Assembly: GCF_035222485.1 (NCBI RefSeq) | Contig: NC_085920.1 | Span: 5,890,001 to 5,954,000 of the forward strand | Direction of reading: 5' to 3' | Length of the DNA stretch: 64,000 bases | Source: Podospora pseudoanserina | Taxonomy: Eukaryota; Ascomycota; Sordariomycetes; Sordariales; Podosporaceae | Notes under the pieces: model-generated | Database searches by the model: none | Seen by the model: the letters and a program-made list of their open reading frames with translations, nothing else | Told to the model about the DNA's origin: nothing | Shown here: positions 35,617-47,579 of the stretch, piece after piece | How the letters are laid out: each line of letters starts with the position of its first letter | Numbering within the stretch: the stretch's first letter is position 1 | Program-made: the position numbers and the translations under genes

Positions 35617-36937
35617 GAACGCTTGCAGCTGGCTTATACAGGTTCCGAAGGAAGCGGTGGGGGAGCTCAAGGCTCCTTGCAGCGGATTGGGATCAATATG
35701 CGTCACGCACTGGAGGAGAGGGGGTGGACAAATGGTCCGAGCTATTCTGTGCATTTGGGGGGGGTTTGACACCCAGTCTGGTAAGGCCACCGCTACCATG
35801 CGATAGTGAAGGATAGATGGAGGGAGGGTATCCAAAGAAACCAACAATAGTGGTGTTTGGCGAGAAGAGAAGGGCGGTAGCGGCCAAACATCCCCAGGAA
35901 CTGTGGGCCAAGCGCGGGGGGCTGTAACTACTACATTCTGTTTGCATCTTTGTTGCACATATTTGGAAGCTGGTTTCCAGGGCAGAAGTTTTCGGTCATT
36001 AGGGCTGGGTAATGGTGAGAACAGTTGTGTTCTTTGGTCATGCCCATATAGTGACATTGTATGAGAGGGGGGTTATCCATGGGCGCTATTTAGATCAGTG
36101 TGCCTCGAGGCAATAAAAGGTCTATTTTATATGTATTGGGCGGGCGGGCGGCTGAGATTTCTCCCATGATTGTATTATATAGTGATGAGAAAGCAACAGC
36201 CTCTGGTTCTTCAATCCCGTCTGTGAATGCCTGCCCAAAAACGTGTTGCATCTTTTGAGCAGGGCCAGGGGGCGGGGCTTTTGGAAAAGTCTTGGCGACA
36301 GGTGACAGCCACTGGGGGGGCGGCCCCACCGGGACGTCATCACCTGGAATGGGTTCGGCTCGGCTCTTAGCGGCACGTAATACGGCGCAAGGTGGAAGGA
36401 AGGGCAGTAAGCTCAGGGTTCAAGTCATCTAACCATCTCATGAGGCTGTTCTCACCTTTACTGCCATTTTCATTGAAACAAAGAAGGAGCACGACGTTTG
36501 ATAATTCGAAGCTTTTTGTTATCATCATCTCGGCGAAACTTTGCAAGTTGTGAGAACGTACATCGTAAACACGTCTTGATAAGAAGCCGAATCTCCCGAT
36601 CCGTCCACCCTCCCTCCCATCGTGCACGTCCACTATCTACCTTCGACGACGCGGGTTAGAAAGTTAAAGTTTGGGACCGACAGATTTCCCCCCTCCCCCC
36701 CCCCCAAATTCCAGTGCACGAATAGTGTTTTTTTTATGGGGATTAGGGATCGCGCGTCCGGAGTCTGTGTTTAGGGGGAAAGTTTGATAGGTACCTACCT
36801 CCTAGATTGGGTGTTATCCGCCCCCCCCTTTCCTTTTCTTTTGTTCTCTCTTGTTAAGGTGAGCAGTGGATTTATTCTCTTTTTGTTTCGTTCATTTTTT
36901 GGCTACTGTTGTTGTAGTTGTTGTTGTATAATTCATC
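35617..36937. other. Intergenic region C2H2 factor / DGAT2
   Basis: Holds the 3' end of the zinc finger transcript and the DGAT2 promoter. A C-homopolymer run lies near 36695-36706 and T-rich sequence follows to 36930. No coding sequence is supported. Confidence 0.45.
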
Positions 36938-38664
36938 ATGGACCGCGAGAGCGGTTCTACGGGGACGCCCCCTGTTATCACGAGGAAGAAGGGGAAGAAA
37001 ACGGCAACGAAGAATAAGGGTGTTGACGCGAATGTAGGGACTTCTAACTTGAAGGAGACGATTACGGCGGACGAGCCTGCTGCTGCGAGTTCGAGTGTTG
37101 TGAAGGAGGTGGTGGTGGTGCCGAGCACGCCAAAGAAGAGCAAGGGGTCGAAGGGGAAGAAGGGTAGTGCTGTAAGTTGACTGCTTTGCCATGGGATAGG
37201 TTGTTGGGTTGCTGACACTGGAGGTAGAGCTTGGACAGTCACATCGAGTCATCTTCTTCCAAGACACCACAGCAAGAACAACAACCCAAGAAAGCGGCCG
37301 TGATAGGCTCGAATATGGCATTGGCCGAGTCGACGGGGGATTTCTTCGAAAAGGCAGCGGATGAGCTTCCTGTCAAGACAATGGCAACGTCAAGTTCCAA
37401 GGGTGTGCAAGTCAATGGTGTGAATGGCGTCCGTGGCGGCCTGGATGACGAAAAGGAAAGACCAAGCGAAAAAGGAAATAGGCTTGTCAACGGTGAACGG
37501 AGTGGGACAGCTACTCTCACCCAAAGGAAGCAGCAGAAGAGTTCCGCTCTCAAAGCCAAAGACAACGACTACCCACCGCTTTACGATGACGACGAACGGG
37601 AGGACCGCCGACTGGACCGAATTCAGGCCTATCGAGCTGCCGGGATCCGGTTCGCGCCGTGGAATATTCCTTATCGACGCCGGATGCAGACCGTAGCGGT
37701 TATCATCCACTGCCTTAGCATCGCGTCGACGGTGTCGTTTTTCTTTTTCCTGTGCGCCATCCCGATCTTTTGGCCGCTGATTATCCCTTACCTGCTGCAC
37801 ATGTCGCTGTCCAAAAACGCCACTGACGGGAGGTTGCGGATGCGTTCTGAGCGCTGGCGAAGGCTGCCGGTTTGGAAGTTGTTTGGGGAATACTTCCCTG
37901 CCAAGTTGCACAAGACACACGACTTGCCCCCGACGAGGAAGTACATTTTTGGGTATCACCCCCATGGCATCATCTCCCATGGAGCGTTTGCTGCTTTTGC
38001 CACCGAGGCACTGGGGTTTTCGGAGAAGTTTCCGGGCATCACCAATTCACTGTTGACGCTGGATTCCAACTTTAGGATCCCACTCTACAGGGATTATATC
38101 CTCGCTTTTGGGCTCCAGTCTGTCTCCAAAGAGTCGATAACCAACATCCTGACCAAGGGCGGGCCGAACAACGAGGGGATGGGCAGGGCGGTGACGATTG
38201 TGGTTGGGGGAGCTAGGGAGTCGCTCGAGGCGCAGCCGGGGGTGATGAATCTGGTGCTGGCGGACAGGAAGGGGTTTGTCAAGATGGCCATTAGGACGGG
38301 AGCCGATCTGGTGCCGGTGCTGGCGTTTGGGGAGAATGATCTGTATGATCAGCTTAGTCCGAAGACACACCCTTGGTTGCACAAAGCCCAGATGTGGGTG
38401 CTGAGGACGTTGAAGTTTACATTGCCGTTTCTGCACGGGAGGGGGATTTTCAACTATGATGTTGGACTGATGCCGTACAGGAGGAGACTGAATATTGTGG
38501 TGGGGAGGCCGATCATGGTGGCGCAGAAGAGGGAGGGGGAGATTGAGAATGAGGAGGTGAACAGGCTGCATAGCGAGTATGTGGGGGAATTGGAGAAGAT
38601 GTGGGAGAAGTATAAGGATGTGTTTGCGGCCGGCAGAAGGGGGGAGATGAATATTTTGAAGTAG
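36938..38664 (+). CDS. DGA1: DGAT2-type diacylglycerol O-acyltransferase
   Basis: Exons 36938-37171 and 37228-38664 with a 56-bp intron give 556 residues. The enzyme makes triacylglycerol from diacylglycerol and acyl-CoA at the ER and lipid droplet. The first 220 residues are a basic, Lys/Ser/Thr-rich, probably disordered extension, much longer than in yeast Dga1 (418 in total). The conserved part starts at RFAPWNIPYRRRMQT, with a two-helix hydrophobic hairpin, then the catalytic YHPHG motif (FGYHPHGIISHGAF), FPGI, and VVGGARESLEAQPG, RKGFVKMAIRTGADLVPV and FGENDLYDQ. All key family motifs are intact. It may store carbon during sporulation. Function call is firm, the exact physiological role is inference. 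Confidence 0.94.
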
Positions 38665-39185
38665 TTTTTCCTTTTGAGGATTTTGCGAGGTTTATAGACA
38701 TTTGGTTTTTTTTGGTTTGGTGATTGGGGTGTGGGAGCTAGTGTGCGAGGAACGCGTTTCGAGTTGAGCTCACGTGGTTGTTTTCTTGACTGTGTAACGT
38801 GACGAGATGGCGGAGAGAGGGTGAGGCACGGCAGCTCGGTTTTCTAAAATGTATTAATCCTGATAACAATTCATGTATTTTCCTTGGGCAACTGATGATT
38901 TTCATGTTCAACACCGGGTGTTTGCAGCAGCGTGACCACACCGCCTATCACAGCCAGAAGCAATGAAGGCTCCGTGCTCTCCGCTTTCCAACCTGAGAGC
39001 AAGGCTCGGGGCAGGTGACCAAACGATGAATTTCACGACTCTGTATCACCCGTCTGAAGAAAGGCAAACGGCTTGCTCTCGGGCAGGTGAGTATGTTCAA
39101 CCATCCCAAACAGCAGGAAAATCCCGTAGATAACAAGCCGTGACAGAGTTGCTCCTTCACGGCCACCGAGGATCTGTTGTTCGCG
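38665..39185. other. Intergenic region
   Basis: 521 bp between DGAT2 and a small membrane protein; untranslated and promoter sequence only, as far as I can see. Confidence 0.4.
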
Positions 39186-39791
39186 ATGGCTCCTTCCCCA
39201 TCTGTCGAGCCAGCACCCCCACCACCACCATCACCAGGCATAAAGTCTTCCATCGTACCTCCAGAGAAAGAATCGACACTTACAGAAATCACACCTCAAC
39301 CTATAACCAACCGACCAGAATCATGCACAACGACCAACAACACAAAACGGGAACCATGTGAACCGCCTTCTAGCTGCTGCTCCTCCTCCCCTCGGCCCGA
39401 CCACCACCACTCACCACCGCAGCCGAGTTTACTTGTCACCGCGCACAAGACCCACGACTACCGCCACGAGTTGTTGCCGTTCAGAAGAGAATGGTTTATG
39501 ACCCATCCCACCAAGCTGGCAATCATCACGGCTCTGGTGATTGCCCTGCAAGTGGCAGTATGGGGGTTTCTGTGGGGCATTTTTGGTGTAGGACCAAGTG
39601 AGGTGAGTGGGTTTAATGACGTCTCTTTTACTGCAGTTGAGATGAAACACATGTGGTTTTGTTACTCGCGTTGCCTAGGCAGTGTATGCTGTGCATGTAT
39701 GTATGTGTGTGCATATGCTCGGGGTAGTCAGCAGGAGTGGTTGGTTGGTGGGTGGGGGTGGGTGTTGACAGAAGAAAAAGAGGGTGGGTGA
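39186..39791 (+). CDS. Small single-pass membrane protein of unknown function; 3' end uncertain
   Basis: From ATG 39186 a frame reads a Pro/Ser/Thr-rich disordered N-terminus with several Cys, then a conserved-looking block HDYRHELLPFRREWFMTHPTK and one transmembrane helix (LAIITALVIALQVAVWGFLWGIF) ending near 39600. At 39603 a strong donor GTGAGT follows, so the true gene probably splices there to a short last exon; acceptors at 39636 (34-bp intron, then a stop after two residues) or 39679 (77 bp) are possible. Unspliced, the frame ends at 39791. The part up to 39602 (139 codons) is credible; the coordinates beyond are not settled. No family recognised. Confidence 0.5.
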   Translation: MAPSPSVEPAPPPPPSPGIKSSIVPPEKESTLTEITPQPITNRPESCTTTNNTKREPCEPPSSCCSSSPRPDHHHSPPQPSLLVTAHKTHDYRHELLPFRREWFMTHPTKLAIITALVIALQVAVWGFLWGIFGVGPSEVSGFNDVSFTAVEMKHMWFCYSRCLGSVCCACMYVCAYARGSQQEWLVGGWGWVLTEEKEGG

Positions 39792-39884
39792 AAAAAATCG
39801 GAGCAGCTTGGTCAGAGAGTTGCTGTTATTTTGACTTATATCCGGATCTGTTGAGATACATGGTCGTGGTGGTGGTGGTGGTGG

Positions 39885-39890
39885 TATAAA
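39885..39890 (+). promoter_or_regulatory. TATA box of the carboxylesterase gene
   Basis: TATAAA lies 74 bp before the ATG at 39964, directly after a GGT trinucleotide repeat (about 39866-39884). Confidence 0.5.
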
Positions 39891-39963
39891 CAACTGTTTT
39901 ATGCCCATCCCTTTTCATTTTCAACATCTGTGGTTATACCAGTCTGCGGTATACTCAGTCATT

Positions 39964-41753
39964 ATGATTTTCGCGAAGTTACTGATAATTTCCTCTTTGT
40001 TATCCCAGACCACCTCAGCGTCGTCGTCACCCCCCATAGCAAACCTCACCTACGCCACCTTCTCCGGCCTCACCCTCCCAAACTCCGTCAACCAGTTCCT
40101 CGGCCTGCCCTACGCCCAGCCCCCAATTGGACCCTTCCGCTGGCGGTCCCCCTCCCCTCCTCTTCCTTCCTCGCCAGGATCAGGCCCAATACCAGCCACC
40201 GAGTTCAAACCCATCTGTCTTGGGGCCGGGGTGGCATACCCGACTCCGGGGCAGTCGGAAGACTGTCTTTATGCCAATATTTGGGCTCCGGCGAATGCAA
40301 CGAGTGAGAGCAGGTTGCCGGTGTGGGTTTTTGTTCAGGGAGGGGGGTATAATGCTTTGTCGAATTACAACTGGAATGGGAGTGAGGTTGTCGAGAGGAG
40401 CGGGTACGGGGTTGTGGTGGTGAATTTTAATTACAGGGTTGGGATGTGGGGTTTTTTGGCTGGGGGGGGAGGGGATGGAGAGATGGAGTTGAATGTTGGG
40501 TTGAGGGATCAGAGGGGGTTGTTGGGGTGGGTGCAGAGGGAGATAGTGCAGGTGAGTTTGTGAGATATCTCTGAAAAGGGGGAAAGGCTGATGTGAAAGA
40601 TAGTTTGGAGGTGATCCTGAGCATGTTGTTATACACGGTGCGTCTGCGGGGGCTGGATCGGTGGCTATGCATCTTATTGCCAATGGGGGAAGAGATGACG
40701 GGTTGTTTCACGGGGCGATACTCGAGTCGATATTCTTTCCCGCTCAGCCGTTTGTTGGGGAACTGGGGTGGCAGTTTGAGAGGGTATTGAATCAGACTGG
40801 TTGTAAAGGGGGGAACTCAACGGAGGGGGAGATGGATTGTTTGAGAAACACGGACGTGAAGGTGTTGCAGGAGGTGGCGAATCATGCTCAGCCTTTTCCT
40901 GGGAAGGCTGATCCGCCGTTGCCCGTTTTCTACTGGACGCCTTGTGTAGATGGGGAGTTGATTCAGGATTTTCCGTACAAGTTGTTTAAGCAAGGGAAGA
41001 ATGTGAAGGTGCCGATTATGATGGGGACGGCATCGAATGGTATGTTTTTACCCCCCCCTGACTCTCCGGTCTACTATCTACTAACATGTTAATGCCTCTG
41101 ATGTAGAAGGGACAGTCTTCACCCCCAACATCACCACCCCCCAGCAGTTCACCACCTTCTTCTCCAACAACTACCCTCTCCTCACTGCCACAGATACCAC
41201 CTCCGTTTTGTCGCGCTACACCCCTCCCAATTTCAACACAACCCCCTATTTCAACCCCCCTAACCGACCACCCTTCTACGGAGTCTTGGCAACCGCCTAT
41301 GGAGAAAGCACATTCATCTGCCCCCAGACAAACGTCCTGAATTACCTCTCTGTTGACAACACTTCCTCCCTATGGGCATACCGGTACAACGTCCACGACG
41401 ACGAAAACACCCGCGACGGGCTGGGGGTTCCCCACCTGTGGGATGCGGGGGCGATTTGGGGACCGGGAAGTCTCAATTCTTGGGATCGGACGGGGAGTTA
41501 CAGGACGTATAACAAGGAACTGATCGAAAGGGTGAGGGGGTATTATTTTGGGTTTGTCAAGTATCTTGATCCGAATAGGGAGAAGTTGGGAACCGAGCCG
41601 GAGTGGGAGGGGTGGATTGGGGGGAATGAGACCACAGGTAGGAGATTGCTGTTTGAGACGGAGGGGACGAGGATGGAGGTTTTGGAACAGGAAGAGAGGG
41701 AGAGGTGTGGGTTTTGGTTGGGTTTGGGGGAGGGGAGGATGGAGCAGAGGTGA
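39964..41753 (+). CDS. Secreted type-B carboxylesterase/lipase
   Basis: Exons 39964-40551, 40604-41039 and 41107-41753 give 556 residues, the normal size. A signal peptide (MIFAKLLIISSLLSQTTSAS) opens the protein. Family marks in order are QFLGLPYAQPPIGPFRW, SEDCLYANIWAP, the oxyanion-hole FVQGGGYN, VVVNFNYRVGMWGFL, GLRDQRGLLGWVQREI, and the nucleophile elbow HGASAGAGS, restored by splicing of exon 1 to exon 2. The acid loop GTASNEGTVF likewise spans the second splice site. The probable catalytic His lies in GVPHLWD. The enzyme should hydrolyse short-chain or aromatic esters outside the cell; the substrate cannot be told. The elbow reads GASAG rather than the commoner GESAG, seen also in other fungal members. 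Confidence 0.93.
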
Positions 41754-42280
41754 TTTGAGGAAGGCGGTTTGTTGAATAGCAGCATAGCGATAGGTTTGTA
41801 TTGATACAGAGCAAGGTTACTGACTTTTGAAGTGGTGTCTGTAGAGTGTTCTTGAACATGTTGTTCGTCGTTGTTCCTAAATAGGGGGCAGAACTCACGT
41901 TGTGTCCCTATAACCGCTCAAAACTATGACCTTAAATATGAGAAAATATGCCGTGCAATTGTAAACTTGATGAGCAACACAAAAATGCCATGATAAATCC
42001 CAATCGATATAAACAGTCAAACGCCCGTTGAAACACCATCCCAGCTGCTGGCAATAAAACACCCCGCAGTGTAACCCATGCGACCCAAAAAAAAACACCA
42101 ATAAACGCCACAGATGCCTTCCCTCAACCAAGAAACTTTCAAAACCGCAATGCATGCGTGCTCTCAGCCAATCATCACGTCATGTGTGCCATATACCCAT
42201 TCTTACAACAAAACCCCAATAAACCCCATAAACTTCCCATATCTTGTTCCATCAATCTTGCAATCATTCCACTTCACTCC
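41754..42280. other. Intergenic region between convergent genes
   Basis: 3' untranslated regions of the esterase (plus) and the PQ-loop transporter (minus). A/C-rich on the plus strand; no coding sequence. Confidence 0.4.
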
Positions 42281-43406
42281 TCAAGCCGTGCCCCCAACGC
42301 TTTTACTCTGCTGCCCAGCTTGGTTCCCCTTGGAGTATATCCGAAACTGCACAAAAATGACCCCGTCCTCGACGATCGTCCCAAAACTCCCGAGTAGCCA
42401 CGGCAGGGCCCTGAGGAGGTAGTCCCTGTCTTGGCTGTAACTCATCACGCTGGCTCCATAGGTGAAGTTGCCTGTTAGGGAGAGCAAAAAGAACAGCAGG
42501 GCCAAGCCTTCGCACGATTTCTCCTTGTAGTTTTTGATGATTTGGGGGATGCGCGCACTAAAACACGGGTTTTCTTTTGTTAGTGTCTGGATGTTGGGTC
42601 AGGAAAAGGAAGGCGACTCACCAGAGATAACAAACAGCCGAGATGTAGCCCAACACCATCCCGATAATCGCCTGTGGTTCAGCAGAGATGGGCTCGGTGT
42701 CGACCGGAACGTCTGGGGAGTCCCATGCACCCATCCGGTAGGAGACGAACCACCCTGCTCCGCCTACCACCCACACGGCTAGAAGGGAGAGGGCGTTGTG
42801 AAGCCATGGGTTGGAGTCAGGGGTGTCGTCCTCGCCGGTTATGATTCTAGTCAACGGGTCGAGGTTAGACGAGCGGCGGCGGCGGTGGGTGGAGTGGCGT
42901 CTGTGGGAGCCGGGCAGGAGGGTCTGGGAGTCGGACCTGGGGCGGCGGTGTTCGGTTACAAGGGGTGTTTCCTCGTTGGCCGGGGTGTCTTCCACTGCGG
43001 TGGTGTCAGAGTCGGCAGAGGGGTGGCGGTGGGAGTGCCTGCGGTGACCAGGGTGGTGGTGGTGCTGTTCGCGTGCGCGCCGGCGGGCGTTGATGGTGTT
43101 GTAGTAGGTGCACTGGGTGATGAGGATCAAGTCGGCGACACAAAAGTACATGCCGAGAGCGATCGAGGAGGGGGCGAGGGAAGTCCAGAGCGCGCCGGAG
43201 AGGTTGGCAATGTCACCGAGGAGCCAGATGAGGAGGAATTTCATGGACAGCGCGTCGGCAGATTTGGACTTGTAGTTTGCGATTAATTGTGGGAGGAGGA
43301 GGCATATCCAGGCCGTGAGAGAGACGCTGCCAAAGATTCCCGACAGGGCCTCACCGGCGGTGGGCGCCTGGAGTATCGATGGGAGGCTCATGATGAGGCT
43401 CGCCAT
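42281..43406 (-). CDS. PQ-loop vacuolar basic amino acid transporter (Ypq/PQLC2-like)
   Basis: Exons 43406-42622 and 42557-42281 with a 64-bp intron give 353 residues. Two PQ-loop repeats are present: LLPQLIANYKSKSADALS near the N-terminus and RIPQIIKNYKEKSCEGLALL near the C-terminus, the second created by splicing across the codon for Cys. Seven membrane segments fit the family, with a long His/Arg-rich cytosolic loop (about residues 105-190) between repeats. Yeast Ypq1-3 and human PQLC2 move Arg, Lys or His across the vacuolar or lysosomal membrane. The His-rich loop is a variable feature; a role in cation or histidine sensing would be speculation. Identification of the family is firm. Confidence 0.92.
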
Positions 43407-44541
43407 GACGCAGGTTTTGCGATCAAGGGTAAGGTAGGTGTGTTTTCGATTAAGAACGATAAGGATTGAAAGGTAAGGAAATAGTTCAGAAACAGGTCAT
43501 AAGCGTCGTCGAGGCCGAGATGTTGTCGGCAGCAAAGCTTTTACACCTTGACACAAAGGATCAGGTGAGGAGGTTTGGGGAGCTGTCACGGTCTGTGAAA
43601 TCTGAGTCAAGTCTCTTAAGACCTCTCTCTGAGCGAGCTTATCGCCATGCCCTGGTCCAGTGAGATCTGCAGAGATAAGAGGGGCCCGACCCCGGAAAGG
43701 GTTTAAAGCTCTGCGCCCCCGCCATCCCCCACGTTGGTTCTTGCGCCTCTGGTTGGACCTTTTCGGCCTTGATCTGACTACACATTTGCATCACCCGTCC
43801 AAGTCCCTGCAGGTATCACGCAGCTTGGACGGCGCGGCAGGCATTTTGACTTGAGCTGTGTGTGTTGTATTCCTCTCCAGCCACCGCACCAATATTTCCA
43901 ATGCCATGGTCGTCACCATCAAACGGTCATCGAGGTGCACCGGAGCCCCGCCGTTTCTTGGATGCTTTTGCGGGGGAGTAGCGTGCCAAGGGGTCGATTC
44001 TGGTGAATCTGCCCAGTCATCTTCACCTATTACGCATCACTGCCTGCCGGGAGCAGGGATAGCCATCTTGGCAAGCTGCCGGCACTCCGTTCAGCATCCG
44101 ATGATGTAAAGATTAAGCTTCTCAATCCAAAGTTAGTTGATGACAAGTGCCGAAACAAATGCCATTGTAGAGGAAAAAGACTGGTGACCACTACAATGTC
44201 GAAGTTTGAGACTCGTGCTGTTATGCTCAGCAATGTGGCACACGTGAGAGTTCCTCGACGTTGGACCCCTGTTGGCACCTGTTTGAATTGATTCGCTGGG
44301 AGGGTCCCTCTGCCAACAGTTGGTGTGGGCGGCTGAGGCGGTCAGCCACCCAGCGGCTGCTCTGATCGGGTGTCGGGCATATCAGATGGACTTGCCACGG
44401 TCACTCATCCACCATCATCCAAGACATCTTGTGACAGTATATCATTTTTGCTTTGTGTAGCACGTATTCTGCATTTTGTGTATCAGATTGTTTTGCTGTT
44501 ATTTGCGTTCATTGCGTTGATAGAGAAGCACCGCACACACG
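43407..44541. promoter_or_regulatory. Divergent intergenic region PQ-loop gene / S1 nuclease
   Basis: 1.1 kb between two start codons pointing away from each other; must contain both promoters. No clear TATA box or coding sequence. Confidence 0.4.
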
Positions 44542-45631
44542 ATGAGGCTATCGTCTGTTGCAGTGAGCGCTGCAGCGTTGCGGGGGGCCTTGGCGTGGGG
44601 AGGTGAGTTTGTTTACTTTTGATGTCTCCATATCATTTTCATCCATGAGATGAGAGGAGATGAGATGGAAGGGTGCTGATCAGATGGACAACAGGCTTTG
44701 GTCACATTACCGTCGCCTATATCGCCTCCAACTTCGTCTCTGACTCCACCACCTCCTATCTTCAGACCCTCCTCCGCAATGACACCGGCGACTACCTCGC
44801 CGGCGTTGCTACCTGGGCAGATTCTATCCGGTACACCAAATGGGGCCGCTTCACCTCGGGCTTCCACTTCATCGACGCCCATGACAATCCGCCGACCTAC
44901 TGCGGCGTAGATTACGACCGTGACTGCAAGAAAGAAGCCGGTTGCGTGGTCAGCGCTTTGCAGAACTACACCTCCCAGCTTCTTGATACTGAGCTTCCAC
45001 TCTGGCGGCGAGCACAAGCAGCAAAGTTTGTGATTCACTTTGTTGGTGATATTCACCAACCTCTACATACCGAGGATGTGGCGAGGGGAGGCAACGGAAT
45101 TCATGTTACGTTTGAAGGAAAAGAGCTGAACTTGCACCATGTGTGGGATACGAGCATTGCCGAGAAGTTGGTGGGCGGCATTCGCAGGAAGCCGTATCCG
45201 TTTGCGAAGAAATGGGCCGACGAGTTGACGGAGGAGATCAAGAGTGGGAAGTACGCGGCGGAGAGCAAGTCCGGCTGGCTAAGGGGGACGAATATCACGG
45301 ATCCGATTGCTACGGCTCTAGGGTGGGCGGTTGAAGGCAATGCGTTGGTTTGCACTACCGGTAAGTTTTTGGTAACCTTCGAAGGTCAAAGACAAAAGCT
45401 AACATGTCTCGGTTAGTATTGCCAGAAGGCGCGGAAGCCATCGAGGGCCAGGAGCTGGGAACGGACTACTACGAAAAGGCCGCTCCTGTCGTCGAGGAGC
45501 AGGTTGCAAAGGCTGGCTTCCGGTTGGCTGCTTGGTTGGACTTGATCATCTCGAGCCTCAAGACTCTTGAGCTGCCAGCCTCGTCGGAGCCAGAGCCAGA
45601 TCTGGATTCGGATGTGCCAGGAGACCTCTAG
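44542..45631 (+). CDS. Secreted S1/P1-type zinc nuclease
   Basis: Exons 44542-44602, 44695-45360 and 45417-45631 (introns 92 and 56 bp) give 313 residues. These enzymes cut single-stranded DNA and RNA and remove 3'-phosphates, using three zinc ions. The signal peptide (MRLSSVAVSAAALRGALA) is followed directly by Trp19, whose free amino group binds zinc in the mature protein. The remaining ligands are all visible: His in GFGHITVAY, Asp in ATWADSIR, His in FHFIDAHDNPPTYC, His/Asp/His in FVIHFVGDIHQPLH and His/Asp in LHHVWDTS. Cys pairs and N-glycosylation sites match nuclease P1. The tail is acidic. All catalytic residues are intact, so the enzyme is likely active and probably serves phosphate and nucleotide scavenging. 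Confidence 0.95.
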
Positions 45632-47310
45632 AAAAGTATCTCATAGGTGGTACAACGAAGGATCCAGGATGACGGGTTAGGTGCGGTGATCGTGGCTTCG
45701 GTAGTTGAGACGGCATATTTCTCTTATTCATGAAACGATTTGCGTTCTGTTGTCGTCGAGAATAGTTCTGCCGAGAGCAGTGATCATCGGTGATATTCAT
45801 TTTTGCATGATGGAAACCGTGGCCGCTGACCATCTCCGAGAATAGCCACATGCTGTGGATGTAGGCTGTGTCTGAACGTGCCGGACAACGTCATGACTAC
45901 CCATCAATGGTTTGTCTTTGGCGCCAAGGGGAGGCAGCAGTGGTCTGTCGTTGTAGCGTAGCTAGAGCTCCCCGAGGATTCTAACGATTATCTGTTTCGT
46001 TTTGGTGATCTTTCGTCACGGGCCTGCGGCAATTGCGACGGGTAACGTTGAGAAACTGGATGGTGCCCTGTTGCCTCGAGGATGAGAGCTGCCGATTCAT
46101 CCGCTGTGACCTTCACGGAGCGTGCTGGCCAAGTGTCGGTTGCCATCCTCCATGTTTCTGTTTGTCAACCTCGTCGCTCCTATGTGTATGTGTCCGAGTG
46201 TCCGCTGTAGGACCGAGGCGTTGACTCGGGGTCAGAGTTGCATCGTTTCATAGTGCACAGGCGGTGATTTCCTCCTAATGTTGCAGGCCCGGGAGATGTG
46301 AGGGGTCTTTTGTCTGTCTCATGAGGCTCAGGGGTTTGCTTCAAAAATCTTGGCACAGGGGAACCTGTCTTTGTACAACCCCAGGTTTGTGGACACCTTT
46401 CTTATCTTATCGCGATCTTCCCGACGTCAGTCAGCGGCATCAGATCAAGATGAACGGAAGGATTGCTCTCTCCAACTTTGTACGACTTGATGATTGGAGC
46501 CACGGCCATTTATGTCCAACTCGGCCGAGTCGAAGAACGCATGGTCTGCTGTAATCCAACCTAGAGATTTAGGCTGGCTCTGAGCATTTTTGGGTCACCT
46601 ATCTTCGACGATAGGGCACCATTTGCTTGTCATCCAAAGTTGTTCATATAGGTAGGCAAGAGAGTTGGGATGGAAGTGGGACGAAACAAGTCGTTGGACA
46701 GGGCTTGCAAAAATAGGGTTGTTTCGATCGTGTTGCCAGGGATCTTTTTTGTCAAGGTTAGATTACAAATTTGGCCTCCCCCTTTCGCCGTGGGTCTCAT
46801 TCTACAGTCGCATCAGCATCGATACCCCAGAAACCATGACTGACGAGACAGGCACCAGGAACGACGGGGTCGGGACGGAAACAACCTCAACGATTCAACT
46901 GTATTGAAATATGCAGGCCCACGGCTCGACACGCAGCTTATTTGCTCCAAGCTTCAACTTTGGACGAACTACCAAATGACAAGACCATCGAAAAGGGGGT
47001 GGCCTGGAAGCAAAACTGCGCTCATCTGTCAGGATTGCGACTGTGAGATCCTATCCAGATATTTCGCTGTGGCGCTGTGTGTCATAAAAGGATTTCCAAG
47101 CCAAGGTGCCCATTAATTAGCTGCCTTGAACTGCTGGTCTCCGGTCACGGTCTTGGGCCGACGGGGTATTTCTTTTATGTTGAAATCTCCGTCGAATGTG
47201 ACGTTGTGGATGTAATTCGTCTTCTTCGGAACAGCCGTGCTGGATTTTGGTTGACCAAACGAAGTGGCTGACTTTTAGCGGTGTAATCAGCTAACTCCTA
47301 TTCCCGACAG
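45632..47310. other. 1.7-kb intergenic region, no gene seen
   Basis: Between the nuclease and a small minus-strand gene I find no convincing coding sequence on either strand. Base composition is near that of neighbours and I see no repeats of note. Confidence 0.45.
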
Positions 47311-47579
47311 CTACAGTGACGAGATGATGGAGAAGCAAAACAGCTTCTGATACAGATACATATAAGCAGGGGCCCATGCGCAGAGGAAATAGATGAAGAT
47401 CGCACCCTCAATCTGTACACATTCTCCGAGCGGCTGTCGGTACGCGGCGGCGGCTCCTCCTGTGCCGGCCGGCGGTTGATGGAAGGCATCTCTGTCGGAG
47501 TCGGGAGCCCGAGAAGCGCCTTCAAGGAGAAGTGAAGAATAAGTGGGGGATGAACTGACTTACAAGGAGGAGTACTCAT
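47311..47579 (-). CDS. Small membrane protein candidate (74 residues)
   Basis: On the minus strand, exon 47579-47564 (MSTPP plus one base) joins to exon 47519-47311 over a 44-bp interval with GTAAGT and GAAG ends. The product starts MSTPPCASRAPDSDRDAF, has a Gly/Ala/Pro-rich linker, then a clear membrane segment IEGAIFIYFLCAWAPAYMYL and ends FCFSIISSL. The hydrophobic segment ending at a stop, with typical fungal codon use, argues for a real gene. The intron is shorter than all others here and lacks an obvious branch site, so the 5' structure may be different; an in-frame ATG also exists seven codons upstream (MKRKRAS). Function unknown. Confidence 0.45.
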
